From [Limnothrix rosea] IAM M-220 (GTDB lineage Bacteria; Cyanobacteriota; Cyanobacteriia; Cyanobacteriales; MRBY01): a stretch of DNA of 64,000 bases. The stretch lies in the NCBI RefSeq assembly GCF_001904615.1, contig NZ_MRBY01000011.1, forward strand, positions 37,038 through 101,037, in the 5' to 3' direction. Below, one piece after another: positions 10,685 through 20,776 of this stretch; within the stretch, counting starts at the first letter, position 1; every line of letters begins with the position of its first letter. Position numbers and translations under genes: made by a program. The notes under the pieces were generated by a model. It saw nothing but the letters and a program-made list of their open reading frames with translations, was not told the DNA's origin and did not search any database.

Positions 10685-11103
10685 CACTTAAATAAACCTT
10701 AAAGCCAACACTCGCCTTCGAATAGCATCCCTCTCAAAACCAAGTTTTAGTTACGACTAAAAACCTACCAGCAAACAAGCAAAGCCACCCCAAAGTAAGC
10801 GAAAATACTTAACCAATCCAATCATGAGCTCCCAGTGATCTCCGTATCCCCTACCCAAAGCATATACGTAAAATCACCAAGAACCGACGCCATAGCCATC
10901 AACTTTTCAGCATATTCAAAAATTTCTTTAATTATCCCTAGAACTGATTTTGAATGGCGATCATCATCAGAAGTTTCTATTGAATTTTTGTGACTACAGC
11001 GTGATATGATTGCACGTGGTTTGATGGCACGTCCTTGATTTCAGGGAGTAAACGATAGCTTTTAAACTTGATCAATTATGTTGGTCTCCAATCATAACTA
11101 AGT
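10685..11103. other. Divergent spacer upstream of the atp operon
   Basis: About 420 bases without a gene. They must contain the promoter of the aldo/keto reductase and the main promoter and leader of the ATP synthase operon. The left half is A-rich with no recognised motif; the right half carries the promoter candidate listed separately. Confidence 0.45.
11002..11010 (+). promoter_or_regulatory. Candidate extended -10 promoter of the atp operon
   Basis: TGATATGAT is an extended -10 (TG-N-TATGAT) about 94 bases upstream of atp1. A possible -35, TTGAAT at 10980-10985, lies 19 bases upstream, which is longer than ideal. This is a by-eye call; 5' end mapping would decide it. Confidence 0.35.
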
Positions 11104-11550
11104 GTGAATTCACCTAATTCTCCAGATACACCAATTGATTCAGATTTATCTGAAACAGGCGAATCTAGAAAATCGATGGAAGAGTACTACTTGCTCAAAA
11201 AATCGATACTAGTTTTAGCCGTATCTATGACGGGGATCATTTTTCCCGTTGTTTGGATCTCATTATCTTTCGATACCGCAGTAAGTTACCTACTTGGTGC
11301 CACAGTCGGAATAATTTATCTGAGAATGCTGGCGAAGGATGTAGAAAAGATTAATACTAATGAAACTCGGGGTGCTTCCGGACGCTTGGCAATATTTGCT
11401 GGAGTTATCGTGTTAGCCGCTCGCGTTGATAAGTTTTCGATTCTACCTGTTTTTCTTGGCTTTTTAACCTACAAGGTTGCCATTGTTTTCTATGTACTGT
11501 TCACCAGTGTAGTTCCAATGTTTAGCCAGAAAGCAAATAATTCACAGTAG
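11104..11550 (+). CDS. atp1: ATP synthase protein I (Atp1/AtpI-like assembly factor)
   Basis: A 148-residue membrane protein at the head of the ATP synthase operon. A charged N-terminal tail (about 1-30) is followed by four hydrophobic segments (about 34-53, 58-74, 92-108 and 113-135). Position and topology match Atp1 (UncI-like), thought to help assemble the c-ring or insert Fo subunits; direct evidence in cyanobacteria is limited. The start is GTG 11104; no in-frame ATG precedes the conserved part. The gap to subunit a is 38 bases. Confidence 0.85.
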   Translation: MNSPNSPDTPIDSDLSETGESRKSMEEYYLLKKSILVLAVSMTGIIFPVVWISLSFDTAVSYLLGATVGIIYLRMLAKDVEKINTNETRGASGRLAIFAGVIVLAARVDKFSILPVFLGFLTYKVAIVFYVLFTSVVPMFSQKANNSQ

Positions 11551-11588
11551 TTAATTTTCTTGTTGAAGAACTGGGGAAAGATCATCGC

Positions 11589-12329
11589 ATGCAGATGTTC
11601 GATAGTTTATTGTCACTTCAATTTTTTCCCCTCGCTGAACTAGAAGTCGGTAAGCACCTTTATTGGGAATTCGGCGGTCTTCGTGTCCATGGTCAGGTTT
11701 TTCTGACATCCTGGTTCGTTATCGCAATTCTCCTTGTTGCTTCTTTTCTCGCAAGTAAAAATGTTCAGCGTATTCCTAGCGGTCTTCAGAACCTAATGGA
11801 ATATGTACTAGATTTCTTGCGTGACCTAGCGAAAAATCAAATTGGGGAAAAAGAGTATCGTCCTTGGGTTCCCTTTGTCGGTACTTTATTCTTATTCATT
11901 TTTGTGTCTAATTGGTCTGGCGCACTTCTCCCATGGAAACTTATTGGTCTTCCAGAAGGAGAACTTGCAGCACCAACTAATGACATCAATACAACAGTTG
12001 CCTTGGCACTGTTAACATCCCTTGCATATTTTTATGCTGGCTTCAAGAAGAAAGGATTAGGCTACGTCTCAAAGTATGTTCAACCTACTATTGTTTTGTT
12101 GCCCATCAATATTCTTGAAGATTTCACCAAGCCTTTATCCCTGAGTTTTCGTCTTTTCGGAAACATACTAGCTGACGAACTAGTAGTAGGAGTACTGGTA
12201 TTATTGGTGCCTTTATTTATTCCTGTTCCTGTAATGGCTCTAGGCTTATTTACCAGTGCTATCCAAGCATTAGTATTTGCCACATTAGCGGCTGTATACA
12301 TTGGTGAAGCTCTCGAAGATCACCACTAA
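11589..12329 (+). CDS. atpI: ATP synthase Fo subunit a
   Basis: A 246-residue thylakoid membrane protein forming the proton half-channels next to the c-ring (atpI in cyanobacterial naming, atpB in E. coli naming). The essential arginine lies in the conserved helix [15 protein letters not shown], and the final helix contains [21 protein letters not shown]. About five to six hydrophobic helices are visible and the length is normal. ATG 11589 follows GGGAAAG by eight bases; a second in-frame ATG is two codons downstream. Confidence 0.97.
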   Translation: MQMFDSLLSLQFFPLAELEVGKHLYWEFGGLRVHGQVFLTSWFVIAILLVASFLASKNVQRIPSGLQNLMEYVLDFLRDLAKNQIGEKEYRPWVPFVGTLFLFIFVSNWSGALLPWKLIGLPEGELAAPTNDINTTVALALLTSLAYFYAGFKKKGLGYVSKYVQPTIVLLPINILEDFTKPLSLSFRLFGNILADELVVGVLVLLVPLFIPVPVMALGLFTSAIQALVFATLAAVYIGEALEDHH

Positions 12330-12770
<441 letters not shown>

Positions 12771-12895
12771 ATTTTGGTGAAGGCTCGGGCCATGTTCAAT
12801 TGGCCTGAGTTTGCTTTGGTTTCCGAAGTTTAGGAGTAATTCTCTAAAATATACAAACCGATTCATAGACCCAAATACGGTGGGGTCAAGTAATA

Positions 12896-13381
12896 ATGAC
12901 GCACTGGACACTTTTTTTAGCAACAGAAGCAGTGGAAAAAACCGCAGAGGGTGGTCTTTTCGATTTTGATGCAACTCTGCCTTTGATGGCAATTCAAATT
13001 CTTGTATTGGCTGCTGTCCTGAATAAGCTCTTTTACAAGCCTATTGGTGAAGTAATTGATGAGCGTTCGGATTATATCCGAACAAATTTATTAGGAGCGA
13101 AAGAGCGCCAAGAAAAGGCAGAAAGCCTTGCTATTCAATATGAGCAAGAATTGCGTGATGTTCGTCGAGAGGCTCAAGAAGTGATCGCGGCGGCTCAGGC
13201 AGATGCTCAAAAAGTTGTAGCTAAGGAAATGAAGCTTGCTCAGGAGCAAGCTTTAGCTGAACGAGAAAAGGTTGCCTTAGAAATTGAAGCGCAGCGCAAG
13301 TCTGCATTTGAATCCTTAGAGCGAGATGTCGACGGGCTGACTAGTCAGATTGTTGAAAAGCTCATTGGAGCTGGATCTTAA
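12896..13381 (+). CDS. atpG: ATP synthase Fo subunit b'
   Basis: A 161-residue second stalk subunit, found in photosynthetic bacteria and chloroplasts in place of a b homodimer. One membrane helix (about 28-48) follows an acidic start ([20 protein letters not shown]), and the rest is a long charged coiled coil ending in [20 protein letters not shown]. It is separated by 125 bases from atpH and 141 from atpF. A shorter in-frame start is possible but ATG 12896 gives normal length. Confidence 0.95.
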   Translation: MTHWTLFLATEAVEKTAEGGLFDFDATLPLMAIQILVLAAVLNKLFYKPIGEVIDERSDYIRTNLLGAKERQEKAESLAIQYEQELRDVRREAQEVIAAAQADAQKVVAKEMKLAQEQALAEREKVALEIEAQRKSAFESLERDVDGLTSQIVEKLIGAGS

Positions 13382-13522
13382 GACTTTGCTTCGAGTAAGT
13401 TCATAGGTTTTTTTCGCTGCTGAGATGGAAGCCTGTTGAAATTTAGTTTCAATTGAGTGGTTATCCATCGCTTTTTAGATGTACACACCGTAAGCAAAAT
13501 AACGCTGAGGTAGAGCGATATC

Positions 13523-14050
13523 ATGGGATTTTTTTCCTATTTTGCCACCGCATCAGAGGGTGGTTTTCATTTAAACTTCGATATTTTTGAAGCGAATCTT
13601 GTCAATCTTGGGATTATCCTTGTGCTTCTTTTCGTTTACGGACGGAAGTTCATTAGCAATCTTTTAAATGAGCGTAAAGCAAAAATTGTTGCTGACTTAG
13701 AAGATGCAGAAACTCGCATGAATAGTGCGAAAGCTGCGTTGACTAAGGCGCAAAAGGATCTTGAGCAGGCTCAACAGCAGGCTCAGGTTATCCGTGAGGA
13801 AGCACAAGTTTCGGCTGAGAAAGCTAAGTCTAATGTTTTAGCTCAAGGACGTGAAGAAATTGAGAAACTTAAGGCTAATGCTGTTAAGGAGCTTGATAAC
13901 GAGCAGGCAAAAGTAATTGCTGATCTGAAGCAGCGTATTGCACAGCTTGCTTTAGAAAGGGTTGAGAGTGAATTGCGAGATCGCCTTGATGATGCTTCCC
14001 AGTCGAAACTGATTGATCGTAGTATTGCTCAGCTAGGAGGTAACTCATGA
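13523..14050 (+). CDS. atpF: ATP synthase Fo subunit b
   Basis: A 175-residue peripheral stalk subunit. The N-terminal membrane helix (about 25-42: NLVNLGIILVLLFVYGRKF) is followed by an alanine- and glutamate-rich coiled coil that dimerises with b' and binds delta at its C-terminus. The stop codon overlaps the next start (ATGA, 14047-14050), so translation of delta is probably coupled. Confidence 0.96.
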   Translation: MGFFSYFATASEGGFHLNFDIFEANLVNLGIILVLLFVYGRKFISNLLNERKAKIVADLEDAETRMNSAKAALTKAQKDLEQAQQQAQVIREEAQVSAEKAKSNVLAQGREEIEKLKANAVKELDNEQAKVIADLKQRIAQLALERVESELRDRLDDASQSKLIDRSIAQLGGNS

Positions 14051-14604
14051 AAGGAAGTGCAATGAGTGCTCAATTGGTCGAGCCTTATGCTGAGGCGTTA
14101 ATGTCTCTGGCGAAGGATATAGGCAAAGTGGATGACTTTGCTGACTATTCCCGGTCTTTTCTCGCTGCATTTAAGGAATCAGAGGAATTCCGCTCTTTTA
14201 TCGTTAATCCTCTGCTTGATGCCGAAGACCAAAAAGGTATTTTGGCGAGCATCTGCGGTAAAGATGTTGACGCTTATTTTTTAAATTTTCTATTCTTGTT
14301 GGTGGATCGCCGTCGCATTGCTTTTGCGGAGGCTCTTTTTGAGCGGTTTATCGCATTACAACGAGAGTTGAAAAATATTGTTTTAGCTAAAGTCACTTGT
14401 GCAACGGCTTTAAACCGTGAACAAGAGGATGCGATTGTCGATCAAGTTAAATCAATAACTGGTGCGAATAATGTAGAACTAGACATCACGACTGATGCCA
14501 GCTTGATTGGTGGCGTGATTATTAAAGTTGGTTCTCAGGTATTCGATGCCAGCCTGAAAGGGCAACTTCGACGGATTGGCATGGGTTTATTAAGTACAAA
14601 TTAA
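14047..14604 (+). CDS. atpD: ATP synthase F1 subunit delta
   Basis: A 185-residue F1 subunit joining the peripheral stalk to the alpha subunits (atpH in E. coli naming). The N-terminal six-helix domain begins VEPYAEALMSLAKD, and the C-terminus has the family ending IGGVIIKVGSQVFDASLKGQL. A perfect AGGAGG lies six bases before ATG 14047; this and the four-base overlap with atpF favour this start over ATG 14062. Confidence 0.96.
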   Translation: MKGSAMSAQLVEPYAEALMSLAKDIGKVDDFADYSRSFLAAFKESEEFRSFIVNPLLDAEDQKGILASICGKDVDAYFLNFLFLLVDRRRIAFAEALFERFIALQRELKNIVLAKVTCATALNREQEDAIVDQVKSITGANNVELDITTDASLIGGVIIKVGSQVFDASLKGQLRRIGMGLLSTN

Positions 14605-14708
14605 TATTTTCCATTGCTCCCTAGGTAGGGCGATTCTATGAAACTCCTTGAGTTTAAAGTGTCTCTATAGACTGTCCCTCAAATTAACCGTTATATAGCA
14701 GTATAGAC

Positions 14709-16226
14709 ATGATTAATATTAGACCCGACGAAATTAGTAGTATTATTCGTCAACAAATTGAGTCTTATGACCAAAAGGTTCAAGTCGATAATGTAGGAAC
14801 CGTGCTTAAAGTCGGTGATGGCATCGCCCGTATCTACGGTCTTGAGCAAGCTATGTCAGGCGAACTTCTTGAGTTTGAAGATGGCACAGTTGGTATCGCC
14901 CTTAATCTTGAAGAGGATAATGTGGGTGCGGTATTGATGGGCGATGGCCGTGATATTCAGGAAGGTAGCAATGTTAAAGCTACTGGTCGTATTGCTGAAA
15001 TCCCTGTTGGTGATGCCATTGTTGGTCGTGTTGTCGATGCCCTTGCTCGTCCGCTCGATGGTAAAGGTGACATTGCCGCAACTGATAATCGCTTGATTGA
15101 GTTCATGGCGCCTGGCATTATTGATCGCCGTTCTGTTCATGAACCAATGCAGACAGGTATTACTGCGATTGATGCGATGATTCCGGTTGGTCGTGGACAG
15201 CGTGAACTTATTATTGGTGACCGCCAAACTGGTAAGACTGCTGTTGCTGTTGACACTATCATTAACCAAGCTGATCAAGATGTGGTTTGTGTCTATGTTG
15301 CAGTTGGTCAAAAGGCTTCTACTGTTGCGCAGGTTGTTGCAACTCTTGAAGCTAAAGGTGCTCTTGACTACACTGTTGTGGTTGCGGCTAATGCTAATGA
15401 TCCTGCCACTCTTCAATATCTCGCGCCTTATACTGGTGCGGCGATCGCCGAGTACTTTATGTACAAAGGCAAAGCAACACTTGTGGTTTACGATGACTTG
15501 ACGAAGCAAGCACAGGCTTACCGTCAAATGTCTCTCTTGCTCCGTCGTCCACCCGGACGTGAAGCATATCCTGGTGATGTCTTCTATCTGCACTCTCGTC
15601 TTCTTGAGCGTGCTGCAAAGCTCAGCGATAAGCTCGGTGGTGGTAGTATGACGGCATTACCGATCATTGAGACCCAAGCGGGTGACGTATCGGCGTATAT
15701 CCCGACAAACGTTATTTCGATTACTGACGGTCAAATCTTCTTGTCTTCTGACCTCTTTAATGCTGGTTTCCGTCCTGCAATTAACGCGGGTATTTCTGTT
15801 TCTCGTGTCGGTTCTGCGGCACAAACGAAAGCCATGAAGAAGGTTGCCGGTAAGTTGAAGCTTGAATTGGCTCAATTTGCTGAACTGGAAGCATTTGCAC
15901 AGTTTGCCTCTGATCTTGATGCTGCGACTCAGAATCAGTTGGCTCGTGGTCAGCGCCTACGTCAAATTCTTAAGCAGCCTCAAAATTCTCCTCTCTCTGT
16001 TGCTGAGCAAGTTGCTATTGTTTATGCTGGCTTGAATGGTTACCTTGATGAGATTCCTGTTGATCAGGTGGTTGAATTCACTACTGGCCTACGTCAATAT
16101 TTAGCGACGAGTAAAGCTAAGTATGGTGAAATTATTGCGGCTGAAGCGAAGCTCACTGATGAGGCAGAAACTCTCCTCAAAGAGGCGATCGCCGAGCAAA
16201 AGCAAGCTTTCTCTGTTTCTGCATAA
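14709..16226 (+). CDS. atpA: ATP synthase F1 subunit alpha
   Basis: A 505-residue non-catalytic nucleotide-binding subunit of the F1 head. The P-loop GDRQTGKT is at 170-177. The alpha signature [20 protein letters not shown] and the N-terminal [17 protein letters not shown] are intact, and the length is typical. It lies 104 bases after atpD. Highly regular codons indicate strong expression. A 245-codon antisense ORF over this gene is a by-product of that codon bias. Confidence 0.98.
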   Translation: MINIRPDEISSIIRQQIESYDQKVQVDNVGTVLKVGDGIARIYGLEQAMSGELLEFEDGTVGIALNLEEDNVGAVLMGDGRDIQEGSNVKATGRIAEIPVGDAIVGRVVDALARPLDGKGDIAATDNRLIEFMAPGIIDRRSVHEPMQTGITAIDAMIPVGRGQRELIIGDRQTGKTAVAVDTIINQADQDVVCVYVAVGQKASTVAQVVATLEAKGALDYTVVVAANANDPATLQYLAPYTGAAIAEYFMYKGKATLVVYDDLTKQAQAYRQMSLLLRRPPGREAYPGDVFYLHSRLLERAAKLSDKLGGGSMTALPIIETQAGDVSAYIPTNVISITDGQIFLSSDLFNAGFRPAINAGISVSRVGSAAQTKAMKKVAGKLKLELAQFAELEAFAQFASDLDAATQNQLARGQRLRQILKQPQNSPLSVAEQVAIVYAGLNGYLDEIPVDQVVEFTTGLRQYLATSKAKYGEIIAAEAKLTDEAETLLKEAIAEQKQAFSVSA

Positions 16227-16298
16227 CTATTAATGGGTCACCTACCTTTGGCATAAATAAAGGTGGGTGACTTGGGGTCGAACTAAGGGATATTAACT

Positions 16299-17243
16299 AT
16301 GCCAAACCTAAAGGGAATTCGTGACCGAATCCAATCGGTGAAAAACACCAAAAAAATTACCGAAGCGATGCGTCTGGTTGCGGCTGCAAAAGTCCGCCGG
16401 GCACAAGAGCAGGTAACCTCGACTCGTCCTTTTGCCAATACATTATTACAAGTTTTGTATGGTCTAAAGAGCCGTCTGCGTTTAGAAGAAGCAGATTTGC
16501 CTCTTTTAAAACAACGCGATGTTAAGTCTATTGGTTTACTTGTGATTACAGGCGATCGCGGACTATGTGGTGGTTATAACGCTAACATTATTCGTAAAGC
16601 AGAACAGCGCGCTAAAGAGCTAGAAAAACAAGGGATTAAATATACTTTTGTGCTCGTTGGTCGTAAGGCAGTTCAGTATTTCCAAAATCGAGATGTACCT
16701 ATCAGTAAAACCTATGCTGGTTTAGAGCAGATTCCGTCTGCCTCTGAAGCTTCACAAATTGCTGACGAATTATTGTCTCTATTTTTGTCTGGTAGTGTCG
16801 ATAAGATTGAATTGATCTACACACGATTTGTTTCGTTGATTACTTCTCAACCTGTTATTCAGACTTTGTTGCCTCTGATTCCAGAAGCTCTAACAAATAC
16901 TGATGATGAGACATTTAATCTGGTTACCCGTGGTGGTAAATTTCAAGTTGAACGTTCCACCGTTCAGGCTGAGCTAAAGGAATTATCGAAGGACATGATC
17001 TTTGAGCAAGCTCCCCAAGATATCTTGAATGCTTTGTTGCCTTTGTATCTCAGTAATCAATTATTACGAGCTTTACAAGAAGGGGCTGCTAGTGAGCTAG
17101 CTGCTCGAATGACTGCCATGAATAATGCTAGTGAGAATGCTAGTGAGTTAATGAAAGATTTGACTCGTTCTTATAACAAGGCTCGTCAAGCGGCAATTAC
17201 TCAAGAACTAGCTGAAGTTGTTGCAGGTGCTAATGCTTTGTAA
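16299..17243 (+). CDS. atpC: ATP synthase F1 subunit gamma
   Basis: A 314-residue central rotor shaft. The N-terminal helix [20 protein letters not shown] and the C-terminal helix with [18 protein letters not shown] are the classical ends. The protein carries the insertion typical of photosynthetic gammas (about 195-230), without the redox cysteine pair of the chloroplast form. It is the last gene of the operon; beta and epsilon are not here, as is usual in cyanobacteria. Confidence 0.97.
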   Translation: MPNLKGIRDRIQSVKNTKKITEAMRLVAAAKVRRAQEQVTSTRPFANTLLQVLYGLKSRLRLEEADLPLLKQRDVKSIGLLVITGDRGLCGGYNANIIRKAEQRAKELEKQGIKYTFVLVGRKAVQYFQNRDVPISKTYAGLEQIPSASEASQIADELLSLFLSGSVDKIELIYTRFVSLITSQPVIQTLLPLIPEALTNTDDETFNLVTRGGKFQVERSTVQAELKELSKDMIFEQAPQDILNALLPLYLSNQLLRALQEGAASELAARMTAMNNASENASELMKDLTRSYNKARQAAITQELAEVVAGANAL

Positions 17244-17273
17244 GTTTTGAATGCCAAGTTTTATTAATTTTAA

Positions 17274-17300
17274 GGGAGTGGTTTCGGCCACTCTTTTTTT
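17274..17300 (+). terminator. Rho-independent terminator of the atp operon
   Basis: GAGTGG pairs with CCACTC over a six-base loop and is followed by seven T. It lies about 30 bases after the atpC stop and closes the operon. Confidence 0.9.
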
Positions 17301-17449
17301 ATGGAAAATAATTATTTTGTTGTGGCAGAAATAAAACAAGTTGAGAGCTTATTTAGCAAAATAAAATTTTAATTAAAGTCATTTACCTTGGCAAATCCCT
17401 CTGAAAACGTAACAATATATTATTGAACTATCAGCTTAGGGTTTTATTC

Positions 17450-18190
17450 GTGAGTCAAATTCGTACAGTTTCTGATGCCAAGCGGGATTTTTATCGTCAG
17501 CATAACCGCCCAATTAACTCGATTTTCCGTCGGGTGGTAGAAGAGCTTTTGGTGGAAATGCACTTAGTTTCGGTCAATGTTGATTTTCGTTATGACCCTT
17601 TTTTCGCCCTTGGGGTAGTAACGTCCTTTGAACGATTTATGCAAGGCTATCGCCCTGAGTCTGATAAGGCTTCTATTTTTAATGCGATGTGTCAGGCTGT
17701 TGGTGATGCGCCAGAAACCTATAAGAATGATGCTACTGCTCTGGTGGAGTTGGCAAAACGGTGTTCTGGTCAACAACTGATTGATTGTTTTAGCCGGGAT
17801 AATCCTCCTGAGGGTGCTGGGGAGCTGTGGTCAAAGGTGGAGGCGATCGCCAAGAATGAGAAATTCAAATATAGTCGCTTGTTTGCGATTGGACTGTATA
17901 CATTTTTAGGTGAGGCTGAGCCGGCTCTGATCGAAGATGCTGATAAGCGAGATGAGATGCTTTCCACACTAACCGAGGCGATGAATTTGCCCGGTGAAAA
18001 AATGAAAAAAGATCTTGATCTTTACCGTAGTAATCTTGAAAAAATGACGCAAGTTTTAGCTGTCATTGAGGATGCTTTAGTTGCTGAGCGTAAGCGTCGT
18101 GAAAAGGCGGAGGCAGAGGCCAATAAGCCAGCAGACAATGTTGAAGAAACCCAACCGAAAGCTGAGGTTACAGATTCTCCTGCGGAGTAA
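17450..18190 (+). CDS. thf1: Thf1/Psb29, photosystem II biogenesis and FtsH-associated protein
   Basis: A 246-residue, mostly helical protein that in cyanobacteria and plants supports photosystem II assembly and repair through FtsH proteases. The family signature RTVSDAKRDFY followed by PINSIFRRVVEELLVEMHL is at the N-terminus, and a charged coiled coil (AERKRREKAEAEANK) forms the C-terminus. GTG 17450 is preferred: the 9 upstream codons are outside the conserved family, whose proteins begin just before this motif. It stands alone between the atp terminator and a convergent lipoprotein gene. Confidence 0.92.
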   Translation: MSQIRTVSDAKRDFYRQHNRPINSIFRRVVEELLVEMHLVSVNVDFRYDPFFALGVVTSFERFMQGYRPESDKASIFNAMCQAVGDAPETYKNDATALVELAKRCSGQQLIDCFSRDNPPEGAGELWSKVEAIAKNEKFKYSRLFAIGLYTFLGEAEPALIEDADKRDEMLSTLTEAMNLPGEKMKKDLDLYRSNLEKMTQVLAVIEDALVAERKRREKAEAEANKPADNVEETQPKAEVTDSPAE

Positions 18191-18250
18191 ACTGCTGCGA
18201 CTAGCCTAATCCTAATTTTAAAACTCTAAGCTCTTGAGATGCCTTGGGTT

Positions 18251-18787
18251 CTATTTTTTATTGTTTTCTTTGTGGGGCAATAGGTAGGACTCAAGGTTTA
18301 GTTTTTTCGGTGGCTTGGTTTCATTGATTAGCTGGGGCTCGTTATCGGTGGGTGTAAAGGTTTCACTCTCGGCTATAAAGATTTCGCCAAAGTTACTGCT
18401 CTCTACCTGCAAATTGTGAAATTCGAGTTGTCCCCCCACTTGAATTTTTGTGCCGGATGCTGGTGGTGAAGTTTCTGTAATGACCCAAATGCTGCCAGTG
18501 GAATCTGTGATTTTGTAGGCTCCTCCTCTAATGAAAGGGGCAATTTGAGCAACGGTGCCTTGAATTCTGATTTCTGTACCTTGTTCTAAATTTTTCAGGG
18601 AGGCGATCGCCGCTATGGAGGCATTACCGTTGCGGGCGACACGAAGCGGTGGCGGATCATCCTGTTGGGAAAAAGCGGTCCAGGGATTACAACTGACTAA
18701 ACTTCCAGCAATTGAAAACGCGCATACCCAGCGACCTAAGTGACTAGCCATTGTGATTACAGATTTATAACGAGCAAAACAAGACAT
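18251..18787 (-). CDS. Putative lipoprotein with OB-fold-like domain
   Basis: A 178-residue exported protein. A signal segment (about 13-33) ends in the lipobox LVSC, so lipid attachment is likely; lgt lies elsewhere in this window. The mature part (about 70-145: GTEIRIQGTVAQIAPFIRGG, then YKITDSTGSIWVIT) reads like a small nucleic-acid-binding-type OB fold seen in periplasmic proteins. The ligand is unknown. An internal ATG at residue 13 (18751) could be the true start. It converges on thf1. Confidence 0.7.
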   Translation of the reverse strand: MSCFARYKSVITMASHLGRWVCAFSIAGSLVSCNPWTAFSQQDDPPPLRVARNGNASIAAIASLKNLEQGTEIRIQGTVAQIAPFIRGGAYKITDSTGSIWVITETSPPASGTKIQVGGQLEFHNLQVESSNFGEIFIAESETFTPTDNEPQLINETKPPKKLNLESYLLPHKENNKK

Positions 18788-18927
18788 GAATCTCTAGTGT
18801 ATCCGACGTACAGCTTTCTTTTTTGATAGCCGATCGCCGGAATTTTTGGGCAAACTGTTACCAATTAACAATTAGTTTAAATAAACATCTCTAATGTTTT
18901 TGTTTCGAGACCTCCTGACCAAGGGAG

Positions 18928-20592
18928 ATGACGACAGTTGTTAGAATTAACTCCATTCTTTTGGTAGTAGGGCGGTCTATGGCTAGTAATCAAGGGGTTT
19001 GGATTTATGATACAACGCTACGAGATGGCTCCCAGCGCGAGGGTTTATCGTTATCCTTTGAAGATAAAATTCGTATTGCCCAAACCTTGGATGACATGGG
19101 TGTGCCTTTCATTGAGGGGGGCTGGCCGGGAGCAAATCCGAAGGATGTCCAGTTCTTTTGGCATTTGCGGGAAAATCCCCTGAAGCAGGCTCAGGTTGTG
19201 GCCTTTTGTTCGACTCGTCGTCCCCAGCTCGCGGCTCAGGATGACAAGCTTTTAAAAGCAATTTTGGCTGCTGAGACTTTGTGGGTGACAATTTTTGGGA
19301 AGTCTTGGGATCTACATGTCACGGAAGGTCTGCACACTAGCCTTGAAGAAAATTTAGCGATGATCGACGATAGTATCCGGTTTTTGAAAGGTCAAGGTCG
19401 TCGGGTAATTTATGATGCGGAACATTGGTTTGATGGTTACAAAAATAATCCTGAATATGCGCTGCAAACGTTAAAAACGGCGGCGATCGCCGGGGCTGAG
19501 TGGCTTGTTTTATGTGATACTAACGGCGGCACATTGCCCCATGAGGTGACCGCAATTATTGTAGAAATTCGTGAAAAATTACCGGATCTAGAAGTGCCCT
19601 TAGGGATTCACACCCACAATGATGCGGGCATGGCAGAGGCTAATGCGGTGGTGGCGGTGCAGGCTGGTGCGACGATGGTTCAGGGAACCATTAATGGCTA
19701 TGGTGAACGGTGTGGTAATGCCAATCTCTGTACGCTCATCCCAACGTTACAGCTTAAGCTTAACTACCAATGTTTGGAGACCGCTGCCTTAGGGCGTTTA
19801 ACTGCGACTAGCCGTTTAGTGAGTGAAATTGCGAATCTTGCGCCCAATGAACATGCGCCTTATGTGGGGCGATCGGCCTTTGCCCATAAGGGTGGCATCC
19901 ATGTGTCGGCGGTGCAAAAAAATCCGTTGACCTATGAGCATATCCCACCGGAATCGATTGGTAATGAACGGCGGATTGTGATTTCGGATCAGTCGGGGCT
20001 GAGTAATATTTTGTCGAAGGCGCGGAGTTTTGGTATTGAGCTGGATAAGGATAATCCTGAATGTCGGGCAATTCTCCAGCAGCTTAAGGATTTGGAGCAT
20101 GAAGGTTATCAATTTGAGGCGGCGGAGGCGAGTTTTAAGTTACTGATTCGGTCGGCTTTGGGGCAACGGCAGGAGTTCTTTTCTTTGCAGGGGTTCCATG
20201 TGAATTGTGATGTGGGGGATGGTGCGAGTCTGGCGATCGCCACCATTAAGTTGGAAGTTCACGGTAAAAAATTACTAGAGGCGGCGGAAGGGAATGGCCC
20301 TGTTGCGGCGTTGGATTCGGCTTTACGTAAGGCTTTAACGAAATTTTATCCGGCGATCGCCACCTTTAGTTTGACCGATTACAAAGTGCGGATTTTAGAG
20401 GGGGCGGCAGGCACTGAGGCGAAAACGCGGGTGTTGGTGGAGTCGAGCGATGGCCAAACCCGGTGGACAACGGTGGGGGTGTCAAAGAATATTTTAGAAG
20501 CATCCTATCGTGCTGTGGTGGAGGGCATCGAATATGGCTTGTTGATGCATTCGCCCTATCCGTCTGTGCCTTTACCTGTCCATTCGCTGTAG
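18928..20592 (+). CDS. cimA: (R)-citramalate synthase
   Basis: A 554-residue enzyme condensing pyruvate and acetyl-CoA to citramalate, the entry to threonine-independent isoleucine synthesis. The HMGL-like catalytic motif is YDTTLRDGSQREG, the metal-binding region IHTHNDAGMAEANAV, and the C-terminal LeuA-type allosteric dimer domain starts near residue 410. Two starts are possible: ATG 18928 (with GGGAG close by) and ATG 18979 (MASNQGVW), the latter matching the usual family N-terminus. ilvA is also in this window, so the organism may have both routes to 2-oxobutyrate. A small mobile element begins two bases after the stop. Confidence 0.93.
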   Translation: MTTVVRINSILLVVGRSMASNQGVWIYDTTLRDGSQREGLSLSFEDKIRIAQTLDDMGVPFIEGGWPGANPKDVQFFWHLRENPLKQAQVVAFCSTRRPQLAAQDDKLLKAILAAETLWVTIFGKSWDLHVTEGLHTSLEENLAMIDDSIRFLKGQGRRVIYDAEHWFDGYKNNPEYALQTLKTAAIAGAEWLVLCDTNGGTLPHEVTAIIVEIREKLPDLEVPLGIHTHNDAGMAEANAVVAVQAGATMVQGTINGYGERCGNANLCTLIPTLQLKLNYQCLETAALGRLTATSRLVSEIANLAPNEHAPYVGRSAFAHKGGIHVSAVQKNPLTYEHIPPESIGNERRIVISDQSGLSNILSKARSFGIELDKDNPECRAILQQLKDLEHEGYQFEAAEASFKLLIRSALGQRQEFFSLQGFHVNCDVGDGASLAIATIKLEVHGKKLLEAAEGNGPVAALDSALRKALTKFYPAIATFSLTDYKVRILEGAAGTEAKTRVLVESSDGQTRWTTVGVSKNILEASYRAVVEGIEYGLLMHSPYPSVPLPVHSL

Positions 20593-20594
20593 GC

Positions 20595-20774
20595 TAACCT
20601 CAGTTCGGGTTAAGGATTTCGCCTCAATGCTTCAGAGAAAAGGAGACACGGGGAATCAACTGCTACTCGCATTTTTTGATCTCTACAATTGTTTGCATGA
20701 AAAATCTCCCCATCACTCGCTCTCCCTTTCACCGCGTCGTCATTCTAGACCATTCCTAAACCGAACTTAGGTTA
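20595..20774. mobile_element. MITE-like element, copy A (180 bp)
   Basis: It is bounded by terminal inverted repeats of about 20 bp: left TAACCTCAGTTCGGGTTAAG, right (reverse complement) TAACCTAAGTTCGGTTTAGG. The interior shares AGAGAAAAGGAGACAC, GCATTTTTTGA and CTCGCTCTCCC blocks with the other copies in this window. It fills the whole gap between cimA and btuC, which are convergent, ending two bases from each stop codon. It encodes no protein and may act as a shared transcription end. Confidence 0.85.
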
Positions 20775-20776
20775 AG

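Noticed and set aside
14856..15593. 245-codon ORF antisense to atpA
   Set aside because: Arises from the biased codons of a highly expressed gene; its translation is rich in Asn, Ser and Thr and resembles no protein. The same holds for antisense ORFs over the EF-G gene (6774-7337 and 6956-7369).
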